Shown here in pieces: positions 1-8,971 of a stretch of DNA of 22,163 nt. Each line of letters opens with the position of its first letter. Position 1 is the first letter of the stretch. The position numbers and the translations under genes are program-made. The notes beneath the pieces are model-generated. The model had not been told where the DNA came from, made no database searches, and saw only the letters and a program-made list of their open reading frames with translations. Source of the DNA: Byssochlamys sp. IMV 00236 (taxonomy: Eukaryota; Ascomycota; Eurotiomycetes; Eurotiales; Thermoascaceae); the NCBI GenBank assembly GCA_001931875.2, contig MSJH02000478.1, positions 1 to 22,163 on the forward strand. Reading direction: 5' to 3'.

Positions 1-22
1 TATATATATATATATATATATA
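1..22. repeat. (TA)n microsatellite at the window edge
   Basis: About 11 uninterrupted TA units open the window. They lie inside the intron that ends at 51 (…tgacag), upstream of the first visible exon of the karyopherin gene. The run may be where an assembly broke. Confidence 0.95.
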
Positions 23-51
23 TTGACGACCTAGATATTAGTCATTGACAG

Positions 52-1355
52 GAGACATCCTCCAAGGAATTGCAGCCGCGCTCAATTCTACAGAGAATCA
101 AGAGGTAATACGAGAGAGACTACTTGAACAGCTTCAGTATTTATCTGCATGCTGTCGAGGTATTCAATCACCAAATGATGACTACCAGTCGCTGAATGAG
201 CGAATGTCAATGTATGACGCTTTTGCAAGCGGACAATTGGCGAGTATGTACGCCAGCATAGAGGGGTTCAACGAGATGATCTATGCGATCCGAGAATCAT
301 CCATGAGGATTGCACAAACATGGGCAAATGATGAAAAAATTGCGAAAGGATTGTCACATTTTCTTGATATGGGCATGAAGTCAACGAGCCCATTGATGAG
401 TTTAAGGTTTGAAGACCTTGCCGTCCTGGTTGAGTCTGCGTACCAGACAGCCCCTTATTCATGCTGGCTGGATACGGCCTCTCTGATCATGAATGTGTAC
501 GGAGGACAAGATTATCACCGACTTCGAGATTTGCTGGGCACATTGACTAGCAAGACATTTGAGTTTATCCATGGAACTGAAGCAATGGAACAGTATCCTG
601 ATATAGTAGACAGTTACTTTAACTTATTATCTAGAACCATTCGACGATGCCCACTGGCATTTTATGAATTACCAAGCGAGATGATTCGTGTTATTTTTAT
701 GTTTGTTATCGCTGGTATGGGATTACAAGAAAGATTAGCATTGAAGGCAGCCTTGAACTTTGTGGCAAGTATATGCATTTATAGTTATTCGTATGAACGA
801 GACTCACTCTGTAAAGTAGGCTGACTTTGTAAGCCAAGAGTTGGATGAGAATAAAGCCAAGGCAGTGGATGAAATAATGATGACTATGGGAATACAAATA
901 ATGGAACAATTATTGATGGTAAACAATTATTATTATTATTATTATTATTATTATTGTGATTAATGGTACCCAAGGGAATTGGCGGTCGTGTGCCTAGATC
1001 TTTTTCAGGTCCGCTGGTGGATACTTTATATAAAATGATTGGTAGATACTTGGAACCTAGTAGACAATGGCTTCAAACACTTTTGGCCAATGTAAATATA
1101 AATGAAAATAGGTAATTCATATCAATTAATTCCTTTTCTTAGGACCAGTTTCCCTCAGCAATGGTATCAAAAAGTGATAAGGAGATGTTTCTTAAAGGAG
1201 TGCTCGGGTAAGTTTGAAGGTGGTGTTACATGAGTATATATGATTTTAATATTTCACGGAGTAGAACAAGATCTTTAAAGAGATTTAAGGAAAATGTGAA
1301 TACATTTTCAATCAAATGCCGTGGATTAGGTAACACTAGCTTTGGTAAAGTATAA
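52..1355 (+). CDS. Importin-13/Kap122-like beta-karyopherin, C-terminal part (5' end outside the window)
   Basis: This looks like the C-terminal part, about 360 residues, of a nuclear transport receptor of the importin-13/Kap122 (Pdr6) type, which carries cargo through nuclear pores under Ran-GTP control. Exons: 52-764, 820-918, 975-1091, 1143-1207 and 1265-1355. The first exon follows an intron acceptor (ttgacag) at 51; there is no start codon here, so the N-terminal part lies upstream. The protein is all helical, as expected for HEAT repeats. The last exons read GIGGRVPRS…, then LLANDQFPSAM and SIKCRGLGNTSFGKV, which resembles the conserved C-terminus I know for this family (…CRGLxGT…). The first complete intron appears to use GC-AG ends. 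The intron at 919-974 is mostly an ATT repeat. Family assignment is from recalled similarity, so the subfamily is less certain than the karyopherin call. Confidence 0.75.
926..955. repeat. (ATT)n microsatellite inside an intron
   Basis: About ten ATT units fill over half of the 56-nt intron 919-974 of the karyopherin gene. The remaining bases hold the donor gtaaac and the acceptor cccaag. Confidence 0.9.
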
Positions 1356-1469
1356 GCTTTTGTTACTTTTTGAAAAAGAGAAAAAGAGTAAACAACAACA
1401 AAAAAACGTGAACCCATCTTCTATGTTGCATGTGTTACCATCAAAAATTATATTTTATAATTTTATATT

Positions 1470-1524
1470 CCTCTTTCTTTCTTTCTCTCTCTCTCTTATT
1501 TTTTTCTTGTTCTCCTTTTTTTTT
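1470..1524 (+). promoter_or_regulatory. CT-rich leader tract before the 1554 gene
   Basis: An almost pure pyrimidine run on the coding strand ends 30 nt before the ATG at 1554. It is preceded by T/A-rich TATA-like sequence at about 1449-1467. It matches pyrimidine tracts before the F-box, kinase, copper ATPase and cystathionine synthase genes, so it is probably the core promoter or 5' leader. The role is inferred from position. Confidence 0.5.
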
Positions 1525-1553
1525 GGTGTGTATATATATATATTACATGTGTA

Positions 1554-3239
1554 ATGCCTTCACCTGTTGGTAAAGATAAATTGAATGATATTCATTCAGC
1601 AAATAAACAATGGATACCACAATATAACCCAATTCAACTGGCTGCGATATCTAATTTTAAATTGGCACAACTTACTTTTGCTCCACCTGATTTACATTCA
1701 TTAAGAAAGACGGCTGTCATCAAGAACATGTTGGAATATGTCTATTCAAATACACCTTCTGATTGGTTACAACAGATGACTCGATGGCAATTCTTTACAC
1801 CAGAGTAAAAATACATGGATGAATAAGCTATTAAAAAGCTAACTTGTATATCTAGATCACTTGAAGAAATGACACAGGAAGGCTTAGAAGAGATATTTGC
1901 TCAATATGCACAAACAATTGAAACATTTAGACCCGTAAAACACCAACCAAACTACTATCCACCGACAAGTTTCTATCATTCTACGATGGGTGATGTCAAT
2001 GGTCAAGAAGAAGACGATGAAGAAAATGATGATGATGGACAAGGTGATGAGTTATGGATAGCAGAGGATGAACAAGCATCAATAAATGCAGAAGAAGAAA
2101 AGCGAAATACAGCCCGATCGTCCGGATCATCTTGTTCTTCCATCTTTTCACAACCTAATGCAACTATTTCCGCTGAATCTTTTGAAGCACGAGGTTTATC
2201 TCCTTTAATCGATAAACCACTACCAGCTAGTCCCGACGAAAAGCAAGCAAGAAGGAAGAGCGGATTCAACGGAAATAAGAACAGACTTAGTTGGACAAGT
2301 GATACAGGCATTACCTCAAGTGTTGTTTCTCAAAATTTGGCAAACGAAATTATGAGTTTATTTGATATGGATTTCGCCGTAGATATCAAAATTGATACAG
2401 CGCCTAAATTACCTGAATTACCTTTTAAACCAAAACAACAAAAACGCCGCTCTTCGTATGATATGCTCAATAGCTTGTTGCCTGCGTTTGAAAAGATTGC
2501 TTTTGAGAATTCGAATGAAAAAGCAACTTTGGATAAAACTCTGTCAAACAATGAACGACAAGAACAAAGACAGCCATTGGTCATACAGTCTGTACCTAAA
2601 CGATCTTCTTCATTAAGACATCGTCAAGAACACGATATGATAAAGCATCAGCCCATGAAAGAAACATCCTCATTACCACCACCACCTCAACCACCTGCTC
2701 ATCAGGAGTTTCCTGAGAAAGGGCTCACCCGAAAGACATCGTTACTCAAGTTAGCATCCTTTGTTACAGGTAACAAAAAAGGCCAACCCGAGTTTGTGAT
2801 GATGCATCAAAACAAGAGCGATCCCACTGCTAATCGTCGAGTCGAAAGCACTTCCACATTGGATTCATGGTCATCAGAAGAAAGGATATCTATAAGGGAT
2901 AAACCATTACCTGAACCACCTGTTGAAAATGTCAATACAAAGAAATACCTTAAAGCCCATTCAACAAAAAAGAAGAGAAAATCAGCAGTGGTGATGGAAA
3001 AGACAATGTCGAAACATAAAGCGTTTCAATCGATCTATGATGAAGATAATAATAATAATAATTTACCACCAAAGGGATTAAATCGATCAAAATCAGCATT
3101 CATAAAATTAGGCGGTAATAAGAAACAAGTAAGGAGGGTATCATCTGCAAAGAATCTTACGACTTATAAAGATGATCATGGCTTTGTCAAAAGAATGGCA
3201 TCCCTCATGAAACGTACAACCAAACCTGTTGAGGCATAA
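1554..3239 (+). CDS. Unrecognised, largely disordered phosphosite-rich protein (544 aa)
   Basis: I do not recognise this protein. Exons are 1554-1804 and 1856-3239; the 51-nt intron (gtaaaa…tatctag) joins …FFTPE to SLEEMTQEG in frame. The first 110 or so residues look folded (YNPIQLAAISNFKLAQL, then an alpha-helical stretch). The rest is low complexity: an acidic run around residues 133-150, a serine-rich block, and a proline run (LPPPPQPP) near 357-364. Two DKPLP motifs near 203 and 432 could bind SH3 domains. At least five basic-x-Ser sites fit AGC/PKA-type phosphorylation: RRKS (Ser219), RRSS (Ser283), RKTS (Ser379), RKS (Ser460) and RRVS (Ser513). There is no signal peptide or membrane segment. 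A (AAT)n run encodes five Asn near residue 482. The composition suggests a cytoplasmic scaffold or regulator, perhaps in polarity or signalling, but that is inference. The start is the first ATG after the CT tract. Confidence 0.8.
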
Positions 3240-3928
3240 ATTATTATACATATACCCCCCACCTCCTTTTCTTAAAATGTGTGTACTTTACCATATAAAA
3301 TATTCCACTCTCCCCTTCCTCCTTTTTTTATATACATATGCTTATTTCATGTAGACATGGAATGATTATACACCCATAAAAATGGATTTGTTTATACCAG
3401 ATTGATTCACGAACTTTTTTAAATGTATTCCGCTGTCAGGCGATAAATAAGTGCACACATGACCTTGTTACTACCTTCTAATACAGATTTTTAACATCAA
3501 TTGAGAAGGGTAAAAGCTTAAATTAGACGATCGTTCCAAAAAAAAAAGCTTTATTTAGACTATAAAGTTAAATATTGTAAGTTTTAAGCAAGTTTGTAAT
3601 TTGGCTTATGGCAACGGATCTTGTTAAAAGACATTGACTTTTATTAGTGCACTTTAGGTGCACTCTATCAATGCTACATTAGCTTTGATCGGACTTCAGA
3701 TGTGGTATGACTTTTATAAGAAATAGACCCATTGATCTTTGCGCAGCAATCCGTCTCTTCATAAAGTGAAGATTTCTAGAAGCATCTGGTTCTATGATTT
3801 ATTTGACATAGATTCTACACTTTATCATTGACCTTGTTTTCTGAATGAACAGAAGGAGAGGATGTTCAAATGTATCCTCATAGTGTGTATGTGTATGACT
3901 TTATTGAAGGAATGGTATGAAAATTCTA

Positions 3929-4171
3929 CTACATAAGCCATGGTGGCGAGTAATAAATTTGAAAGAGCAAAGGTTTCTTATTTCTACATTCTACACCCTT
4001 TTGGTGTATGCTTTTACAGCATAGAATGGAGGATAGTTTAACCTTGTTGTTTTTCTTAAACATCCAATAACGCACAGGCTCAGGAGAAGGAAATGTGACA
4101 CCAAATAATTGGACAGGTTGTCTATATTTTCCTCTTGTAACCTCGTCTTGAACTTTAATATAAAATGTGCA
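3929..4171 (-). other. Unassigned 80-codon open frame without a usable ATG
   Basis: The minus strand stays open for 80 codons between a TGA and a TAG. It includes the phrases VQDEVTRGKYRQPVQLFGV and FPSPEPVRYWMF, which read like real protein, but the only Met codons are internal and late. It could be an exon of an unresolved gene, a pseudogene fragment, or chance. A second frame of the same strand is also open over much of this stretch, which weakens the case. Confidence 0.25.
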
Positions 4172-4392
4172 TCATCCTTTATATAAACAAAAAAAGACAG
4201 CTATTCTGTTATGGATTCATACTTTGTAAATTGATAAACACTCTAGAGGGCTTGACTCTCTCTTTCTCTCTCTCTCTCTCACATCCGATAATAGAACAAC
4301 TCCGCATATTGCATCGCCTGCTAAACAGATAAAAAAGGGCTTATTTTTCAGGGTCACAAGTGTATGTTATGCAACAAATGTACAAAACACTA

Positions 4393-4488
4393 TCCCCTTT
4401 TCTTCCCCCCCCTTTTTTTTTTTCTTTTATTTCTCTCTCTTTTTTTCTCTTTCTTTCTCTCTGTCCCTCTCTCTCTCTTTTTTTTTTT
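4393..4488 (+). promoter_or_regulatory. Long pyrimidine tract before the F-box gene
   Basis: About 95 nt of nearly uninterrupted C and T end 20 nt before the ATG at 4509. It has the same strand and placement as the tracts before other genes in the window. It is probably a promoter or 5' leader element. Confidence 0.5.
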
Positions 4489-4508
4489 AACTTCTTGTCG
4501 TTGGGCTC

Positions 4509-6449
4509 ATGAATAGATTACCTTCTGAGTTTCTATATCAACTATCAAATTATTTAACTTTACAAGATTGTTATAATTGTCTAGCTGTTTGTAAATTTTG
4601 GAGGAATGCATTCAAGAGAATGCTATATCGAGTAGTTCATATCTACTCGGATCAACAGCTTCAGCAGTTTATGGAAGCTGTTAAATATAACGGACAGCTT
4701 GTCAAAGAGATTTACCTGCATAACAATATCCAATATAACGAAACAATGGACTATTTAGAAGATTTAGATGATCCACACTACATCAACCATATCCATTTAT
4801 CCCAAACTCACTTTGAATCACTAAGCATGTACTGCCCTCAATTAGAAGTACTCCAATTTGACAAGCATCAATGGAATCATCTAATATTATCAAATGCTAT
4901 TTCCAACTGGGACCATATCTCAAGCTTACCACCTATACAGCATCAATTACTACCTCATTTTTTCCCTTTATTTAAATCTCCTTATTTGACTCATCTAAAT
5001 ATAGACTTTGCTTTTGATCCAATAGAAAATGATTCTAGTCATTTTACCTCTTTACTAAATCAAGTATCCAGCCTGCAACATCTAACTTTGGAAATATTCT
5101 ATAAACAACAACAACACCAAATAATGGATTCAGCTCCATTAAACATTTCTAATTTACTACAACAAATTCATACAGCCTTACCCAACCTCAAATCGCTCGA
5201 ATTCATATGCACAAATCCACCAAGACATGAACCTCCTGCGGCCGTGTATGAATCAAACAATATCCTAGCCAGCTTTAAAGAAAAATCATCATTAAAATCG
5301 CTCACTGTTCAGGGCCACATCGATTCCATCAAATGGTTTGCATTCATTTACGAAAACTATCCCGAGCTTGAAGAACTCAAGATCATTCAGATGGCAACAA
5401 GTCGATTTGGCACCAAATGGATGTGGCAGCAAGCTCTTGTCGACCTTATACGTAATTTACGTTGTATGAAATCCTTGACGATTGGCGGAAGAAATGCGCC
5501 GCAGCTGCTCTCTAAGGGCTTAGCACTAGAGCTCAAGAGCCCAACATGTGCGGTAGAGAATCTGTATATTGATTTCAAGACTTATCAAGCTATTGAATCC
5601 TGTCAGTTTCTATTGATCATTGCTGCCTTTGGCTTAAAGCAGCTCAAATTCTTGCGTTTACGTGTGTGGGAACAGACACCTGGATGGTCTGGTGTTACCT
5701 TCAACCTGTTTCAGTGTCGACAATTAGTCTCGCTCGAACTCTCATTGTCCAAGGGCCTGATGGATCAGTATCCATTTACTCCCTTTTTGATTGACAATTT
5801 TTTGGAAAACATGCCTCAGCTTGAAGAACTTACGCTAGTCGGTGCAGAGATTCAGGTCTTGTACAAGCACCTGGAGGATTTGGATATCAAGACTGTCTTC
5901 TCACTACATTCACTCACCCTAATCCAGTCAAGAGTACAAAACCATCCAACGGTGTTTTCTTACCTTAGTAAATGTTGTCCACGTTTAAACCAGCTCTGCT
6001 TTAGAAGATGCGAGGTCACAAAGAACGTAAAACAACTGACATTTTCTCCTTTGCCTGCGTGCATTACCAATGACTGTACCCTAGATATGCCATACACTCG
6101 ATTCGAAAAGATTTATCTCAGCTCCTTCTTGATTTACACTGGCACAGTAGAGACCATTGAATACATTGGCATCAGAATACTGAGCTCGCTGGCGAGTTCT
6201 GAAAATGACAAGATCGCTTGGTGCCGTATAGCCGGACTCGGTGGATCATTTATTTACCCTCAGTATACCACAGTAGAAGATGCTGATGTGCTCAGCGAAC
6301 TGCAAAACTTATACCAAAACTCAGATATCATGCCTGGGAACTATGTTCCATCCATTGGTATCATCACCATTCGCTGCAAATCAGTGAGTGACATTTATTT
6401 GGACAACGTAAAGATACCAAGAAAGAGTTTTTATTCTTTTTGTGTGTAA
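4509..6449 (+). CDS. F-box protein with LRR-like repeats (646 aa)
   Basis: This is probably a substrate receptor of an SCF ubiquitin ligase. The F-box occupies about residues 2-45: it opens LPSEFLYQLSNYLTLQDCYN and continues through LAVCKFWRNAF, with the hydrophobic Leu-Pro and Cys-x-x-W positions expected for Skp1 binding. The rest has irregular leucine-rich repeats, such as SLQHLTLEIF, LPNLKSLEFI, YPELEELKII, MKSLTIGG, MPQLEELTLVGA and CPRLNQLCFRRCEV. These suggest a solenoid that binds the target. There is one exon and no membrane or signal segment. The start is the first ATG after the long CT tract and places the F-box at the N-terminus. The stop codon overlaps an AATAAA signal (6448-6453). 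The gene converges on the small secreted gene, with only 34 nt between stops. The substrate cannot be predicted. Confidence 0.9.
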   Translation: MNRLPSEFLYQLSNYLTLQDCYNCLAVCKFWRNAFKRMLYRVVHIYSDQQLQQFMEAVKYNGQLVKEIYLHNNIQYNETMDYLEDLDDPHYINHIHLSQTHFESLSMYCPQLEVLQFDKHQWNHLILSNAISNWDHISSLPPIQHQLLPHFFPLFKSPYLTHLNIDFAFDPIENDSSHFTSLLNQVSSLQHLTLEIFYKQQQHQIMDSAPLNISNLLQQIHTALPNLKSLEFICTNPPRHEPPAAVYESNNILASFKEKSSLKSLTVQGHIDSIKWFAFIYENYPELEELKIIQMATSRFGTKWMWQQALVDLIRNLRCMKSLTIGGRNAPQLLSKGLALELKSPTCAVENLYIDFKTYQAIESCQFLLIIAAFGLKQLKFLRLRVWEQTPGWSGVTFNLFQCRQLVSLELSLSKGLMDQYPFTPFLIDNFLENMPQLEELTLVGAEIQVLYKHLEDLDIKTVFSLHSLTLIQSRVQNHPTVFSYLSKCCPRLNQLCFRRCEVTKNVKQLTFSPLPACITNDCTLDMPYTRFEKIYLSSFLIYTGTVETIEYIGIRILSSLASSENDKIAWCRIAGLGGSFIYPQYTTVEDADVLSELQNLYQNSDIMPGNYVPSIGIITIRCKSVSDIYLDNVKIPRKSFYSFCV

Positions 6450-6453
6450 TAAA
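6448..6453 (+). terminator. Poly(A) signal AATAAA overlapping the F-box stop codon
   Basis: The stop TAA at 6447-6449 runs directly into AATAAA. If used, the transcript would end within the 34-nt gap or the antisense 3' end of the next gene. Function is inferred from the hexamer alone. Confidence 0.4.
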
Positions 6454-6483
6454 AAAACCTCCAGTGTATTATGTTTGCTTGTT

Positions 6484-6789
6484 TTAGCAAATGACGGATT
6501 CAAAAGACTTGTTATCTGGTAGCTTGATCTTGTAATGTGCTGGCACAACATACATCGAGCCTTTGCAGTTAGGTTCAGTCCAGACTGCACAGTGGCTACT
6601 GCCACCATTACGAGCCTCACTTGCTTTGACATCCTTAGGAATACTTGAGCATTTATGATATGCACCAAGGGAGCCCGTTTGTGATTTACCATCAGCACTA
6701 TATAGGGTTAAGCCCTCGTTGGAACCAAACAGAGCAAACACGCTTATTGGTAAGGCAATCAGTAAAAAGATAAATTTCATAAAGATCAT
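6484..6789 (-). CDS. Small secreted cysteine-containing protein, possibly beta/gamma-crystallin-like (101 aa)
   Basis: The protein starts with a clear signal peptide (FIFLLIALPISVFA), probably cut after Ala around residue 19. The mature part of about 80 residues has four cysteines (in YHKCSS, SSHCAVW, EPNCKG and the C-terminal SVIC), enough for two disulfides. The second half, W-x-E-P-N-C-x-G followed by a later S-F-x-S-V, resembles a Greek-key motif of beta/gamma-crystallin-like secreted proteins, but this is an impression only. Two start codons are possible: 6789 (MIFMKF) and 6780 (MKF). The second gives a more typical signal peptide. It is convergent with the F-box gene and lies 74 nt downstream of the ATPase stop on the same strand. 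An effector, wall-associated or stress protein is possible; the role is unknown. Confidence 0.75.
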   Translation of the reverse strand: MIFMKFIFLLIALPISVFALFGSNEGLTLYSADGKSQTGSLGAYHKCSSIPKDVKASEARNGGSSHCAVWTEPNCKGSMYVVPAHYKIKLPDNKSFESVIC

Positions 6790-6862
6790 TAAAGATAAAT
6801 AAAAAGGAAGAGGTTTATTTCATGAAGAAAGGGTTTATTGTGTATCTATGCATGGGTTTACT

Positions 6863-8935
6863 TTATGATTTGATTTGATGAGAGTCCATTACAATTTTTG
6901 GTGCCCTGTAAAATCGCAGCATCAAACTAGAACAAACCACGGTAATACTTGAAGCCACCATGGCAATACCTGCGATGTAGGGTGGTAACCCTTGTCCGGC
7001 AATAGGGTAAAAAATACCTGCGGCAACAGGAATAGCTACCACATTATAGATAAAGGCCCACAAAAAGTTCAATCTGATACGATGTACAACAGCACGGGAT
7101 ATATCATACATTGTAAGAAGATCCATGAGATTATCTTTGATAAGGACAATACTTGCTGCTTCAATAGCGATATCGGTTGCAGAACCAACAGAGATACTAT
7201 ATGAAATGTTAATTAAACAAGAAGCGAAAGTAACAGGACAAACCTACCCAACATCCGATTGTGCCAAAGCAGGGGAGTCATTAATACCATCACCGACCAT
7301 CGCGACAACGGCTGGCTTTGTTGGCCTTCCGTGTTTTTTCCAAATGTGCTTCTTGCTATCCACTGAGCCTTCTCGAATACCGCGTCTTTGCAAATTACGG
7401 ATCTTGTCCGCCTTTTGTTCCGGTTTGACACCTGCTAGCACGAATTCACTTGGTATACCCAACTTTGCGCCAATCACACGACCTGTACGTTCGTTGTCTC
7501 CTGTTATCATCCAGATATCAATATTTCGTTTTCTTAATTCAGCCACGACTGCAGGGGCCTCAGGTCTTGGTATATCAGCAATAGCGAGTTGGGATATCAT
7601 TAATGTCTTTGACGCAGTGCAGCAAACTGAGTTGGTACTGCATCGACACACCGCACATGCACAGGCGTTATTACATCCTTCACGGTGACTATCGAGTTGC
7701 TCATCGTCTTCAGGGCCATTCATAACGGGCGATGCAGCTACAAGTACAATGGACTGACCCAGATCTTGCCACTCGGTTAATAGTTGAGCGCACATCTTGG
7801 CTTGTCTAGCGCTTTGATATCTTGCATGATTTTCATCCATCCATTCTTGATTTCCTAAGTACACGTTAAGAGCACGCATATGCTTGAGCCGTCCAGGAAG
7901 GCAGTTGGAAATATCTTCAGAGACAGTCATGGTAGCTAGTAAACCTCGGCCGGGTATCTCCTGCACATTAGTAATTGCCACGCCTTCAAAAAGATCTGAT
8001 CTGTCTGTATCGCTTGTCTCACCGTCTTCACAATCGATGTCACTGAGTCCGCTGTCTGATACTTTAGGATTGCTTTCTAATTTGTAAAGTATGGATCGAG
8101 CCTTCTTTTCAATTGCCTTTGAGAGTGGATGGCTACTTGCTGAACTGACACGACCCAAAATCTTCCAGACCCTTATACGCTGAGCATTTTCGTCTGTATG
8201 CCCCGTACGATCAATCCAACTGTTTGTCACCACAGGCTTTCCCATGGTCAGAGTGCCCGTTTTATCAAAAGCAATCGTAGTGATACGGTTGGCCATTTCC
8301 AAAGCATAGCCCCCGCCTTTGACGAGCACACCATAATGAGCAGCAACTCCCGTTCCAACCATGACAGCTATACACAACAAAGGAAGAATTAGTTTGCATT
8401 GCCTATAAAAAAAGACACATTTTTCTTTTTACCTGTTGGACTGGCCAAACCTAGACCACAGGGACAGGCAATGACAAGCACAGATACAGCTAGCATCACA
8501 GAAAAAATAGTCTTGTTTTCGCCCTCGGGTACCCATGAGTCAGGATACAGGTTCTTAACACTAGCTATTTCCCAAATAATAAACACGATGATGGCCAATG
8601 CAATGACAATAGGAACAAACACGCTAGAAATTTTATCTGCTAGCTGCTCAATAGGCGCCTTTGGAGAAGCCTGTGCATCTTGAACAAGCTGAATGATACG
8701 AGAAAGGGTAGTGTCTGAGCCCACACGGATGGCACGGATGTAGATGGGCGCATTCAAGTTGATTGTGGCAGAGATGACAGTATCACCTTCCTTCTTGTTT
8801 ACAGGAACTGATTCACCTGTGATCATGGATTCGTCAGTAGAAGAAGAGCCTTTCCATACTTTTCCGTCACACGGAATACGTCCACCAGCGTTCACTTTTA
8901 GAATGTCGCCAACTGACGAATAGAATGAGTATATT

Positions 8936-8971
<36 letters not shown>

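Larger units (their letters stand above)
3240..4508. other. Intergenic gap, mostly unexplained
   Basis: This stretch is AT-rich, with no complete gene that I can support. It holds the 3' region of the 1554 gene, a short perfect inverted repeat at 3646-3664 (arms AGTGCAC/GTGCACT), a pure CT repeat at about 4257-4279, and the CT leader of the F-box gene. Open frames with coding-like wording occur on both strands. The longest is the minus-strand frame 3929-4171. On the plus strand, about 3853-3912 could be read as a short exon between an acceptor (aacag) and a donor (gtatga). These may be relics of a decayed gene. Confidence 0.5.

Noticed and set aside
2003..2311. Minus-strand 102-codon frame inside the 1554 gene
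   Set aside because: It is a serine-rich mirror of an acidic/serine coding stretch, with no leader or domain.
6381..6698. Minus-strand 105-codon frame overlapping the secreted gene
   Set aside because: It overlaps in another frame a gene with a clear signal peptide and cysteine pattern, and has no recognisable features itself.
7125..7688. Plus-strand 187-codon frame opposite the copper ATPase
   Set aside because: It is antisense to strongly conserved ATPase motifs and has no domain or leader; it is a shadow frame.
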